NCBI GenBank assembly: GCA_045539425.1
Contig: JAZQFH010000021.1
Coordinates: 1 to 64,000, forward strand
Length of the DNA: 64,000 nucleotides
Reading direction: 5' to 3'
DNA from: RUG14871 sp045539425
GTDB lineage: Bacteria; Bacillota_I; Bacilli_A; Erysipelotrichales; Erysipelotrichaceae
A program made the translations under genes and the position numbers. Positions 39,676-48,372 of the stretch are shown here, piece by piece; within the stretch, counting starts at the first letter, position 1; every line of letters starts with the position of its first letter. The notes under the pieces were generated by a model. That model was not told where the DNA came from and did no database searches. It saw nothing but the letters and a program-made list of their open reading frames with translations.

Positions 39676-40647
39676 ATGGAAAAACAGCTCAAAAAAGAAA
39701 TGTGGAAAAACCGGATCTTCCAGATTGCACCGCTCTTCGGTCTTATTCTCTTATTTGCCGGCTTCTTTGCCATGGCAGTTTATAAAGACATCAATATACC
39801 TTACAGCATGAAGAACATCCTGAACCAGTCGGTCATCGTCATCGTCGTGGCAACAGGTGCCATCTTCATCTACACCCTTGGCTCATTTGATATCTCGCTT
39901 GGCGCAAACATGTGCGTCAGCGCCCTGATCGGAGCCATGGCATACAACAAGACGGGAAGTTTGCTGGTGATGCTTGCAGCATGTATTCTGACGGCCGTCG
40001 GAATTGCACTGGTATGTTCCATTCTGGCTTCCGTCTTCCATCTGCCGGTCTTCGTTACAACAATCGCCATGTTATCTCTGCTGAATGCGGCGGTACTCAT
40101 GCTGATCGGGGCAAACGGAACCGGGGATATCATTCAGGTTCCATCCCAGGCCGTCAGTGCTCTGAACACCGTATGGTTCAAGTTTATAGTCATGGCGCTC
40201 TATCTGGCCGTCTGCATCTTCGTCTTCAGTTTCCTGAAGCTCGGACGGCAGGAGAAGTTCACCGGCGGCAATCCGGAATGTGCCCGCCTCACGGGACTTA
40301 ATCCCAGCAAGCTTGCCATTCTGGCCTTCATTATGGCCGGGATCGGCGTGGGACTCGGCAGTTTTCTGACCATTACCTATGCCCCGACACTCTCCCGTAA
40401 CACGGCTTCGAGCGTGGGCATGGATGTCATTATATCGATTGTCTTCGGGGGCATGCCGGTCAGCGGCGGCGCCCGTTCCAAAATCTATTCGGCAGTCGTC
40501 GGAGCGCTCTCCATGACGCTGCTGTCCCAGATCATGCTGATGCTGAACTTAAACAGCGGAATCAGCCAGATGGTAAAGGCAATCATCTTCCTCTTGGTGG
40601 TCTACATTTCGATGAGTGACCAGAGACGGAATATGTTACCGAGATAA
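39676..40647 (+). CDS. Sugar ABC transporter permease 1 (RbsC family)
   Basis: 323 residues with about eight to ten membrane segments; FTGGNPECARLTGLNPSKL is the cytoplasmic ATPase-coupling loop (GGNxxAAxLSG type) and VFGGMPVSGGARS the conserved loop after it. 15 bases after the ATPase gene. Works with the second permease at 41933. Confidence 0.92.
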   Translation: MEKQLKKEMWKNRIFQIAPLFGLILLFAGFFAMAVYKDINIPYSMKNILNQSVIVIVVATGAIFIYTLGSFDISLGANMCVSALIGAMAYNKTGSLLVMLAACILTAVGIALVCSILASVFHLPVFVTTIAMLSLLNAAVLMLIGANGTGDIIQVPSQAVSALNTVWFKFIVMALYLAVCIFVFSFLKLGRQEKFTGGNPECARLTGLNPSKLAILAFIMAGIGVGLGSFLTITYAPTLSRNTASSVGMDVIISIVFGGMPVSGGARSKIYSAVVGALSMTLLSQIMLMLNLNSGISQMVKAIIFLLVVYISMSDQRRNMLPR

Positions 40648-40671
40648 TTTGAAAAGAAAAAGGAGAAAACA

Positions 40672-41889
40672 ATGAAACAGATCAAAAAGTATTTCGCAAT
40701 CCTGCTTACCTGTTTACTGGTAATCGGAACGATCGGCTGCTCCAAGGGCAACGAAGGATCCGATACGCCAACAGACGGGATCGATGACAAAACAAATGTC
40801 AAGATCGGCGTTCTGGTTGCTGACGCAACGGGCGCGGAAGCTCTGGCATTCCGTTCCTACTATGAAGACTATATTCAGAAGCAGTACAACGTGACCTTCA
40901 TGTATTCCGATGAACTCACAGATGCCGCTGCCGAAGCAAGCGCACTGGACAACTTCATCGCCAATAACTGCAAGGCAATCATCTCCTTTGCGTCTGCTGA
41001 CCGTCCGGCCCAGATCCGCAAATGTATCGAAAACAAAGTCTACTACGCTGTTGCCACAGGTACGCTGTCCGAGGATGAATACAAGGAATTCAAGGATAAC
41101 GAATACTATGTCGGCGCCATCGGACCGGACCTCTATACGGAATATATGGCCGGATACAACATGGCAAAGAAATACCTGGATGAAGGCAAGACAAAATTCG
41201 CGGTCTTCGGCGGAGCCACTCCGTACTATGTCGATATGCACATCTACCGTACAGCCGGTATCTTAGTCGCCATGTGCGAAGCCGGAAACGGTGACTACTT
41301 CGGCGCAAAAGACATGGGCAGCATGATTGGTAAGATCTATGAAAAGAACTGTCAGCTGGAACCGGCGGTGATCGGAAGCGTGGAACTGGTCAGCTATATC
41401 GGCGGTTATGACTTCGATGATGCATGGTTTGGCAAACTCGCTGCAGCCGCCAATGATCCAAGTACGGAAGTATTACTTGCTGTCGGAAGCGGTCTTGACA
41501 CATTCGCCGCCTTCAAGAAGGAAAACCAGGTTCTCGGCACGGTCGATTCCTACACGGCAGACGCTGTCGGTGCCATGGAAGCCGGTACATTAAACTATCT
41601 GGCAGGCAAATTCTCTGCCTCCATCGGCCCGATCTTCATGGCCACGCTCTCTGCTGTTCAGGGTCATCCGATCCGTACAGCCAACAATGAAGCTCTCGCT
41701 TTAAGCCAGGGTTACTGGGTCGCAACAAATGCGGAAGAAGCGAAGAAGTTCTATGCTGTGGATTCCTCCACAACAGATCCGGCATACACAAGAGCCATGC
41801 TGGATCAGTTATTCGGCGCATCCTATGATGATTTCGCCGCCTTCGTCAACGCTTACAGTTTCGAAGAAATTCAGAATTTAAAGAAATAG
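40672..41889 (+). CDS. Sugar ABC transporter substrate-binding lipoprotein
   Basis: 405 residues. Lipoprotein signal peptide with lipobox TIGC, Cys23, then a short flexible linker and a periplasmic-binding-protein fold of the ribose/galactose class (VKIGVLVADATGAEALAFRSYYEDYIQKQYNVTFMYSDE, ALDNFIANNCKAIISFASAD, GTVDSYTADAVGAMEAG). Anchored outside the membrane it captures the sugar. The GH78-like gene downstream suggests a rhamnosyl compound. A hairpin after the gene may raise its message level. Confidence 0.9.
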   Translation: MKQIKKYFAILLTCLLVIGTIGCSKGNEGSDTPTDGIDDKTNVKIGVLVADATGAEALAFRSYYEDYIQKQYNVTFMYSDELTDAAAEASALDNFIANNCKAIISFASADRPAQIRKCIENKVYYAVATGTLSEDEYKEFKDNEYYVGAIGPDLYTEYMAGYNMAKKYLDEGKTKFAVFGGATPYYVDMHIYRTAGILVAMCEAGNGDYFGAKDMGSMIGKIYEKNCQLEPAVIGSVELVSYIGGYDFDDAWFGKLAAAANDPSTEVLLAVGSGLDTFAAFKKENQVLGTVDSYTADAVGAMEAGTLNYLAGKFSASIGPIFMATLSAVQGHPIRTANNEALALSQGYWVATNAEEAKKFYAVDSSTTDPAYTRAMLDQLFGASYDDFAAFVNAYSFEEIQNLKK

Positions 41890-41911
41890 CAGATGCTGAT
41901 ATGGCATCTGC
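41889..41911 (+). other. Intercistronic hairpin after the binding-protein gene
   Basis: Perfect 8-bp stem GCAGATGC / GCATCTGC with a 7-base loop and no T-tract. Such hairpins commonly protect the 3' end of binding-protein messages inside ABC operons, which gives more binding protein than permease. Confidence 0.6.
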
Positions 41912-41932
41912 CTCAATGGAAGAGGTACACCC

Positions 41933-42916
41933 ATGAATAAAGGAAAGAGACTACTGGCAACACTGGCAATTCCGCTTTTGACCTTCGCGGTCTGTGAAGG
42001 AATCTGCCTCTTGCACGGGATAAGATTATTTGATACCAATACGCTGAACTGGCTGACGTATGTCCGCGCCGTCTGCAATGTCGCTCTTGTGACATATGCG
42101 CTGTCGATCAATCTGAACTCGGGAAGATTTGACTTCTCCATCGGTTCGATTGCCTTACTGTCCAGCGTGTTCAGCATCCAGCTGACATTGAAGATGAATC
42201 TCGGCCCGTATGCCATGCTGGCTCTTTCCCTCATCTTCGGGTTACTGCTCGGCTTACTGAGCGGTATCATCTACGTCAGTGTCAAACTTCCTCCGATGAT
42301 CGTCTCGCTCGGTGTGGCGCTCTTCTATGAAGGAATTGCCTACTCCGTTACGGGAGGTCATGGGGTGTCATTTATCAATAACCGTGAACTGCTGAATTTT
42401 GCCAGCATCCCGCGCTTTCTGATCATCATCGCCTTAGCGCTGTGCTTTATGATCGTCGTCTTTGACCATACGGAGTTCGGCTATAACTATAAGGCACTCT
42501 TAAGCGGCCAGAAGGTGGCGGTCAACACCGGAATCAACGAAAAGCGCAATGCCGTACTGTGTTACGCCATTGCGGGCTTATTAATGGGAGCACAGGGCTT
42601 TGTCTCAGCTACCACGACCGGTTCGGTGCAGATGGCACTGAACTTAGGCTCCATCGGTCCGATGTTCATGGCCTTTTTGCCGATGTTTATCGGCGGCTAT
42701 ATCAGCAGATTCGCAAACGACAAGGCAGGCTATCTTCTGGGAGCCGTCTCCACATCCTTCCTCTCATTGCTCTACGTCCGCTTAATGGTGAACTCCAGCG
42801 TGCAGCAGGTCGTCAGTGCACTCTTACTTGTCAGCTTCTTAATTTATCTGAACAATGAGGGCAGACTGAAACAGATCCTGCACGTAAAACCGAAAGCTGA
42901 AAAAGGGAGAGCATGA
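41933..42916 (+). CDS. Sugar ABC transporter permease 2 (RbsC family)
   Basis: 327 residues, hydrophobic, with NLNSGRFDFSIGSIALLSSV (the first conserved loop), SGQKVAVNTGINEKRNAVLCYAIAG and PMFIGGYISRF. Paralogue of the permease at 39676; the pair forms a heterodimeric channel. SD GAAGAGG. The stop overlaps the start of the next gene in ATGA. Confidence 0.9.
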   Translation: MNKGKRLLATLAIPLLTFAVCEGICLLHGIRLFDTNTLNWLTYVRAVCNVALVTYALSINLNSGRFDFSIGSIALLSSVFSIQLTLKMNLGPYAMLALSLIFGLLLGLLSGIIYVSVKLPPMIVSLGVALFYEGIAYSVTGGHGVSFINNRELLNFASIPRFLIIIALALCFMIVVFDHTEFGYNYKALLSGQKVAVNTGINEKRNAVLCYAIAGLLMGAQGFVSATTTGSVQMALNLGSIGPMFMAFLPMFIGGYISRFANDKAGYLLGAVSTSFLSLLYVRLMVNSSVQQVVSALLLVSFLIYLNNEGRLKQILHVKPKAEKGRA

Positions 42917-44379
42917 TGAGAAACGAATACTTTCTGGCACAGGCGGAACGTCTGAAGCCGGAATTAATCAGAGAAAACGTTGTCGTTCACGGCGACTCTT
43001 CTCCGCTCAGAGAAAACGAAGAGGTCATCTTCGACTTCGGGAATCATTACGTCGGTTATCTGACGCTGAATCTCTGCTCTACCGGTCATCATCCCGATGC
43101 GCCGCTCTATCTGCAGCTGCAGTTTGCGGAGATTAAGGAAGAGCTTTCTCAGAATACGGAGGATTACCACGGCTGGATCTCCAGAAGCTGGGTCCAGGAA
43201 GAGCGCATCCATGTGGATGTCTTACCCAATGTTGTAAAACTTGAGCGCCGTTACGCGTTCCGCTATGTCAAGATCCGTGTTCTGGCGTTATCGGAGAATT
43301 ATTCCCTGATCATACCAAGCGTATCCGTGGAAGCGGTGAGCTCTGCCAATGATTATCTGGTGGAGAAGATCCCGATGAAAGCGGAAGATGAAGAGATGGA
43401 CAGGGTGGCGCTGCGCACATTGCATAACTGCATGCAGGAAGTCTTTGAAGACGGACCGAAACGGGATCGCAGACTCTGGCTGGGAGATTTAAGATTACAG
43501 GCACTGGCCAATTACGAAACCTACCGCAATATGGATCTGGTCAAGCGCTGCCTTTACCTCTTTGCGGGTTCAACGCTGGAAGAAGGGAAGCTTGCCAGCA
43601 ACATCTTCCTTTCACCGCAGGTGGAATGCGACTTTCAGTCCATGTTTGACTATACCGTCTTCTTTATCAGTGCGCTCTGGGACTACTATGAAGCTTCCTC
43701 AGATCTGGAAACACTGAAGGACTTGGAACCGGTCGCTCTGCGTCAGCGCGACCTCTTAAAGAAGTGCTTTGATGAGAATGATTTATTGGATCCGAAGCGC
43801 TCAGACCGCATCTTTGTGGACTGGAATCTGAGACTGGACAAACAGGCACCGGGGCAGGCCATCTATCTTTACGGCTTAAAAGCGCTGGTGAAAATTGAAG
43901 AAGCATTACAGAAAGATCACAGAGATCTGGACGCGGAAATCGAGGCGAAAACCAGAGCTGCCCGGACACTCTTTGATAAGACGCTAGGCGTATTTGTCAG
44001 CGGAGAAGAACAACAAATCTCCTGCGCTTCGCAGATCTGGATGATCTTAGCCGGTGTTGTGAGTGCAGAGGAAGGAAAAGAGATTCTGAAGCGCGTGGAA
44101 GAGATTCCTTACGCGGAAGGAATGAGCAGCCCGTACGCCTATCATCACTACATTGAAGCGCTTATTCAGGTAGGTGAAAAGGAAAAGGCATATACCAGAA
44201 TGCATGAATACTGGGACGGCATGCTGAAAGAGGGGACGGATACCTTCTGGGAACTCTACAATCCCAAAGATCCGAAGGAATCCCCGTACGGCGGGCTGGT
44301 GGTTCACAGTTTCTGCCATGCCTGGAGCTGCACGCCGACCTATTTCTTACGGAAATACTATTATTCCAAAGATAATTGA
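42913..44379 (+). CDS. GH78-like alpha-L-rhamnosidase, short form
   Basis: 488 residues. The catalytic (alpha/alpha)6 part shows FEDGPKRDRRLWLGDLRLQALANYETY, close to the DGxxRDRRxWxGDxx motif of GH78 rhamnosidases, and VVHSFCHAWSCTPTYFLRKY near the end. The N-terminal ~140 residues are beta-rich. Usual GH78 enzymes have 600-1000 residues, so accessory domains are missing. There is no signal peptide: it acts on imported glycosides, in keeping with its place at the end of the importer operon. Substrate specificity inferred from the family only. Confidence 0.8.
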   Translation: MMRNEYFLAQAERLKPELIRENVVVHGDSSPLRENEEVIFDFGNHYVGYLTLNLCSTGHHPDAPLYLQLQFAEIKEELSQNTEDYHGWISRSWVQEERIHVDVLPNVVKLERRYAFRYVKIRVLALSENYSLIIPSVSVEAVSSANDYLVEKIPMKAEDEEMDRVALRTLHNCMQEVFEDGPKRDRRLWLGDLRLQALANYETYRNMDLVKRCLYLFAGSTLEEGKLASNIFLSPQVECDFQSMFDYTVFFISALWDYYEASSDLETLKDLEPVALRQRDLLKKCFDENDLLDPKRSDRIFVDWNLRLDKQAPGQAIYLYGLKALVKIEEALQKDHRDLDAEIEAKTRAARTLFDKTLGVFVSGEEQQISCASQIWMILAGVVSAEEGKEILKRVEEIPYAEGMSSPYAYHHYIEALIQVGEKEKAYTRMHEYWDGMLKEGTDTFWELYNPKDPKESPYGGLVVHSFCHAWSCTPTYFLRKYYYSKDN

Positions 44380-44388
44380 GAATACATT

Positions 44389-44436
44389 GTTTCCTCCAAA
44401 GACGGCTTGTCCGTCTTGCGGAGGAAACTTTTTCTT
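44389..44436 (+). terminator. Rho-independent terminator of the ABC/rhamnosidase operon
   Basis: Outer stem GTTTCCTCC / GGAGGAAAC enclosing an inner stem AAGACGG / CCGTCTT, followed by TTTTTCTTT. Confidence 0.9.
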
Positions 44437-44467
44437 TGCACAAAAGGAAAACAGGCTATATGGCCTG

Positions 44468-45319
44468 TTATAATCCGACTTTCTGAATGTTTTTGAAATT
44501 GAGTTTGGCAACATTACGGAGCTCTTCTTTTCCGTATTCCTTCACAAAGCGCAGGATGGCATCATCCACCTGGGCACCGGCACCTTTAGGGAAGTGGAAA
44601 TGATACTGCTCGCTCATCTTCTCCATGCTTTTTAAAAAGGCGTAGCGGGAGATGATGGCACCGCAGGCAACGGCGAGAAACTGGTTCTCGGCGCGCGGGG
44701 TGAAATAGATGTTCCCGACAACATAGGGCATCCCGTTCAGATAGCGGTAGTAGGTCTTCTCTTCGCAGAACTGATCGATGACGATCTTTGAAGGAAGCTC
44801 CGTCTTTTTCGAAAGATTAATGAAGCACTGGTTGTGCAGTTTGGCCTTCATCTCGTTCATGTTGTTGGATGCGTTCACCTCATTGTATTTGGCGTTGTTC
44901 AGAATTAGCAGGGCATAGGGAACGCGCTCCATGATCTGCGGCGCAATGCGCAGAATCACCTCATCCGTAATCTGCTTGGAATCCCTGACGCCTAGCTCTT
45001 CCAGTAGGGAAACATCTTTGGAAGTGACCTTGGAGGCACAGACGCAGATCGGTCCGAAGAAATCCCCGGTTCCGACTTCATCGCTGCCGGCATGCTCCTC
45101 AAAAGAGCCTTCTTCTTTTAAAGTGAAGGCGGAAGCGTATTCTTCTGCGCTTTTTCCCTGAAAGACGGCTTTATCAGACGAATAAAGGGAAATCACGCAG
45201 CCCATCGGGTTGTACTGATGAGTGATATAGGGATTTTTGGGCGTGACTTCATATTCCCCATAGAGATGATGCAGAAGCTTTTTCTGTTCCTCATTTAAGA
45301 CGAGTGAGATGGTGTTCAT
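44468..45319 (-). CDS. rnhC: Ribonuclease HIII
   Basis: 283 residues. The N-terminal ~85 form the TBP-like substrate-binding domain of RNase HIII (ISLVLNEEQKKLLHHLYGEYE...); the catalytic part begins with the GSDEVGTGDFFGPICVCA motif (first Asp and Glu of the active site), then LGVRDSKQITDE, KIVIDQFCEE and ACGAIISRYAFLKSM. It degrades RNA in RNA-DNA hybrids. Divergent from cvpA. Confidence 0.95.
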   Translation of the reverse strand: MNTISLVLNEEQKKLLHHLYGEYEVTPKNPYITHQYNPMGCVISLYSSDKAVFQGKSAEEYASAFTLKEEGSFEEHAGSDEVGTGDFFGPICVCASKVTSKDVSLLEELGVRDSKQITDEVILRIAPQIMERVPYALLILNNAKYNEVNASNNMNEMKAKLHNQCFINLSKKTELPSKIVIDQFCEEKTYYRYLNGMPYVVGNIYFTPRAENQFLAVACGAIISRYAFLKSMEKMSEQYHFHFPKGAGAQVDDAILRFVKEYGKEELRNVAKLNFKNIQKVGL

Positions 45320-45386
45320 GGCTCTATTCTATCATATTCACTCTCTTTTCCATAATTATGTTAAAATAGTCTCGAGGTGATTTTCG

Positions 45387-46079
45387 ATGACGATTCCAAT
45401 GGATTGGACGCTATATATTAATATCGGGATCGGCGTTTTGCTGATCGTATTCATGTTTCTCGGCTATAAAAGGGGCTTCTTTGACCAGCTTCTGGACCTG
45501 TTTGGTCTTCTGGCTGCGTTCTTAATTGCCCATCATTTCTACAAGGCGGTTGCCAGCCGGATCAACATCTGGCCGCAGGGAGCATCCACGCTGGAAGGGA
45601 CGATTCTGGAGAACTTCTTCTATGAACGCTTTAACCGCGGGTTGTGGTTTGTGATTCTCTTCTTTGCCTGCCTGATCATCGTGCTCTTATTACGACCGCT
45701 CTTTAAGGTCGTAGGGGAGATCCCGGTGATCAAGGAAGTGAACAAGTCGCTGGGGATGCTGGTATCCGTCGTCTTATTCGCCATCTGGATGTGCGTGGCA
45801 ACCTATTTCCTTTCCACACCGCTCTTTGTCAACGGAAATGAGATCGTGGAACATACGGTCTTAAAACCGGTCAGAGAGGTCAGCGTGCTGGCGTTCCATG
45901 AGTTCTCGGATCTGGTGGAAGAGAATGAAGTGATCTCCTCCATCTGGAATATGGAGAACAATGAGGAAGTGACGCAGGAACAGGTGGATAAGGTTATTCA
46001 CTTCTTTGAGGAACACGGCTTTAAAGCCCAGGATGTACAGGAGACGATCAATAAGATCTTACATAGAAATGGCAAATGA
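45387..46079 (+). CDS. CvpA-family membrane protein
   Basis: 230 residues, SD GAGGTG. Four membrane segments in the first ~150 residues (INIGIGVLLIVFMFLGYKRGFFDQLLDLFGLLAAFLIAH is the family start), then a soluble tail. CvpA proteins affect colicin V export in E. coli and often precede mutS2 in Bacillota, as here; the molecular role is unclear. It opens a chain of eight tightly packed genes to 54074. Confidence 0.85.
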   Translation: MTIPMDWTLYINIGIGVLLIVFMFLGYKRGFFDQLLDLFGLLAAFLIAHHFYKAVASRINIWPQGASTLEGTILENFFYERFNRGLWFVILFFACLIIVLLLRPLFKVVGEIPVIKEVNKSLGMLVSVVLFAIWMCVATYFLSTPLFVNGNEIVEHTVLKPVREVSVLAFHEFSDLVEENEVISSIWNMENNEEVTQEQVDKVIHFFEEHGFKAQDVQETINKILHRNGK

Positions 46080-48372
46080 TTTTCATGAATTTCAGCTGGA
46101 AGAAGTAAAACAGGCAGTAAGCTCTTACTGCTCTTTTTCCCTTGGAAAACAGCACATCATGGAGCTTGCGCCATCGAACAATTCGCTTTATCTGAACCGG
46201 GAACTCGCCCGTTTGAAAGAGATGATTGCCTTAGTGGTGCGCTATGGCTCTTTGCCGCTGGGCGGCATCCGCAACATCACCACGCAGCTGAATGCCTCTC
46301 TGATGGATGCGACGCTGGATGCACAGGAACTCTTATCCGTAGCCCAGCATGCTTACGTGTGTCAGAATGTTGTCAGCTTTATCAATAAGAGCTCTGATCT
46401 CTCATTAAGCGAGATTCATGAACTTTCGGATTCGCTGCGCGTCTATCCGGATCTCTCTGCTGAGATTCAGCGCTGTATCAATGAGAACGGTGAAGTCAAT
46501 GACTCGGCTTCCCCGAAACTCAAACAGCTGCGCAGAAGCCTGAAAACGTGCGAGAACAATCTGCACAAGACAGCCCAGGAGTATGTCCGCAACAACTCCT
46601 CCAAATTAAGTGATACCATTACCACCAGCCGCAATGACAGGGTGGTTGTCTTAGTCAAGAATTCCGAGAAGAACACCGTCAACGGGTTCATCCACGGAGA
46701 ATCCAATTCCGGCCAGACCATCTACATGGAGCCGGAATGCCTCTTAACGCTGAATAATGAGCGTCAGAGCATCCAGTATCAGATCCATGAAGAGATCCAC
46801 CAGATCCTGACCAATCTTTCCCGGCGTGTCAAGCGCCATGCGGAAGATTATTTAAGAAATCTGTATACGCTCGAGCTTCTGGATTCTTTCAACGCCAGAG
46901 CCCTCTGGGCGAAGGATTATGACGGCTGCGTTGCGACGATCGGCGACACACTGACATTGAAAGGGGCCAGACACCCGCTTTTAGACCAGAAGACGGTGGT
47001 TGCCAACAGCTACCATATCGATAAGGACAAGCGGATGTTGCTCATCAGCGGGCCGAATACGGGCGGTAAGACGGTCTCTTTAAAGATCATCGGTCTTTTT
47101 ACCGTATTAACGTACTGCGGCATGGCCTTAAGCTGTGAAGAAGCCACGATCCCGCTTTTTGATGAGATCTTTGTGGATATCGGAGATGAGCAGAGCATTC
47201 TGCAGAATCTTTCCACATTCTCCTCACATATGAACCGCCTGGCGGATATCTGCAATAAGGTTACGAAGAACTCTTTAGTCATTCTGGATGAGCCGGGCAA
47301 CGGCACCGATCCGAATGAAGGGGAATGCCTCGCGATGGCGATATTGGATCATCTGCGTGCCGTCGGCTGCTTCTCAGCCGTCACAACGCACTTCTCCAAA
47401 CTGAAGACGTATGGCAAGCGCTATCCGGAGATCCAGGTGGCCAGCGTGGAATTCAACCAGGAGGAATTAAAGCCGACCTACCGCTTCGTGGAAGGGGTCA
47501 CGGGTCAGTCCAATGCTCTTGAGATTGCCCGCCGGCTCGGCTTAAGCGATTCCATCCTGGACAGGGCGAAGCAGCTGCGCGTCAGCTACCGGACTAGAGA
47601 AGAAGCTTTACTGGAACAGCTGGAAGTATCTCTTGCGGAAAGCAGAAGACACGAGGATCTTTTAAAGCAGAAGGAAAAGGAACTCGAAAGCGAACAGAAA
47701 GCCTTACAGAAAGAGCTGAATACCTACCAGACACAGAAAGACAGGTTACTGGACACGGCGAAGAAGGAAGCCGATGAATATCTGCAGGAAGCGCAGAAAG
47801 AAGCGGATCAGCTGTTAAAACTCTTACGTGAAAGCCAGACGGTGCACGAAGCCATCAAGCTGAAACATACGCTTGACGTCAAGGCAAATGCCGAGGAAGA
47901 AGAGGAAGAAGCGGAGGATCACGAATTCAAGGTGAACGATTACGTTTCCATCCGTAATTCCAATCAGCGCGGCGTGATCGAATCCCTGCAGAAAAATAAG
48001 GCGGTTGTCAATGTCAACGGCCTGCGCATGACGGTTTCACTAAACAATCTTTCCTATTTGAAAGAGAAACCGCAGCAGAAGAAGGAAAAGAGCCACGTTT
48101 CCGTGAAGAAGCCCGGCAGCATGCCGCTGGAGCTGAATCTGATCGGTTATCGCGTGGATGAGGCTTTACCGATTCTGGATAAATACATTGATGATGCGAT
48201 CCTTCTAAAGGCACCGTTCTTACGGGTGATCCACGGGTTTGGAACCGGGGCACTGCGCAAGGGCATCTGGACGCATTTAAAGAATAACCCGTTTATTGAA
48301 GAGATGCGCTACGGCGGCGAGAGTGAAGGCGGCAGCGGCGCAACGATTCTGACATTTAAAAAGAAGAAATGA
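46069..48372 (+). CDS. mutS2: Endonuclease MutS2
   Basis: 767 residues. The start at 46069 overlaps the cvpA stop by 11 bases; there is no good SD, so coupling is likely. Helical core, then the ATPase with Walker A ISGPNTGGKTVSLK and Walker B LVILDEPGNGTDPNEG, coiled coil (~500-600) and the C-terminal Smr nuclease domain (LNLIGYRVDEALPILDKYIDDA, LRVIHGFGTGALRKGI). MutS2 acts in recombination control and on collided ribosomes. The mismatch-binding domain of MutS is absent as expected. Confidence 0.95.
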   Translation: MANDFHEFQLEEVKQAVSSYCSFSLGKQHIMELAPSNNSLYLNRELARLKEMIALVVRYGSLPLGGIRNITTQLNASLMDATLDAQELLSVAQHAYVCQNVVSFINKSSDLSLSEIHELSDSLRVYPDLSAEIQRCINENGEVNDSASPKLKQLRRSLKTCENNLHKTAQEYVRNNSSKLSDTITTSRNDRVVVLVKNSEKNTVNGFIHGESNSGQTIYMEPECLLTLNNERQSIQYQIHEEIHQILTNLSRRVKRHAEDYLRNLYTLELLDSFNARALWAKDYDGCVATIGDTLTLKGARHPLLDQKTVVANSYHIDKDKRMLLISGPNTGGKTVSLKIIGLFTVLTYCGMALSCEEATIPLFDEIFVDIGDEQSILQNLSTFSSHMNRLADICNKVTKNSLVILDEPGNGTDPNEGECLAMAILDHLRAVGCFSAVTTHFSKLKTYGKRYPEIQVASVEFNQEELKPTYRFVEGVTGQSNALEIARRLGLSDSILDRAKQLRVSYRTREEALLEQLEVSLAESRRHEDLLKQKEKELESEQKALQKELNTYQTQKDRLLDTAKKEADEYLQEAQKEADQLLKLLRESQTVHEAIKLKHTLDVKANAEEEEEEAEDHEFKVNDYVSIRNSNQRGVIESLQKNKAVVNVNGLRMTVSLNNLSYLKEKPQQKKEKSHVSVKKPGSMPLELNLIGYRVDEALPILDKYIDDAILLKAPFLRVIHGFGTGALRKGIWTHLKNNPFIEEMRYGGESEGGSGATILTFKKKK

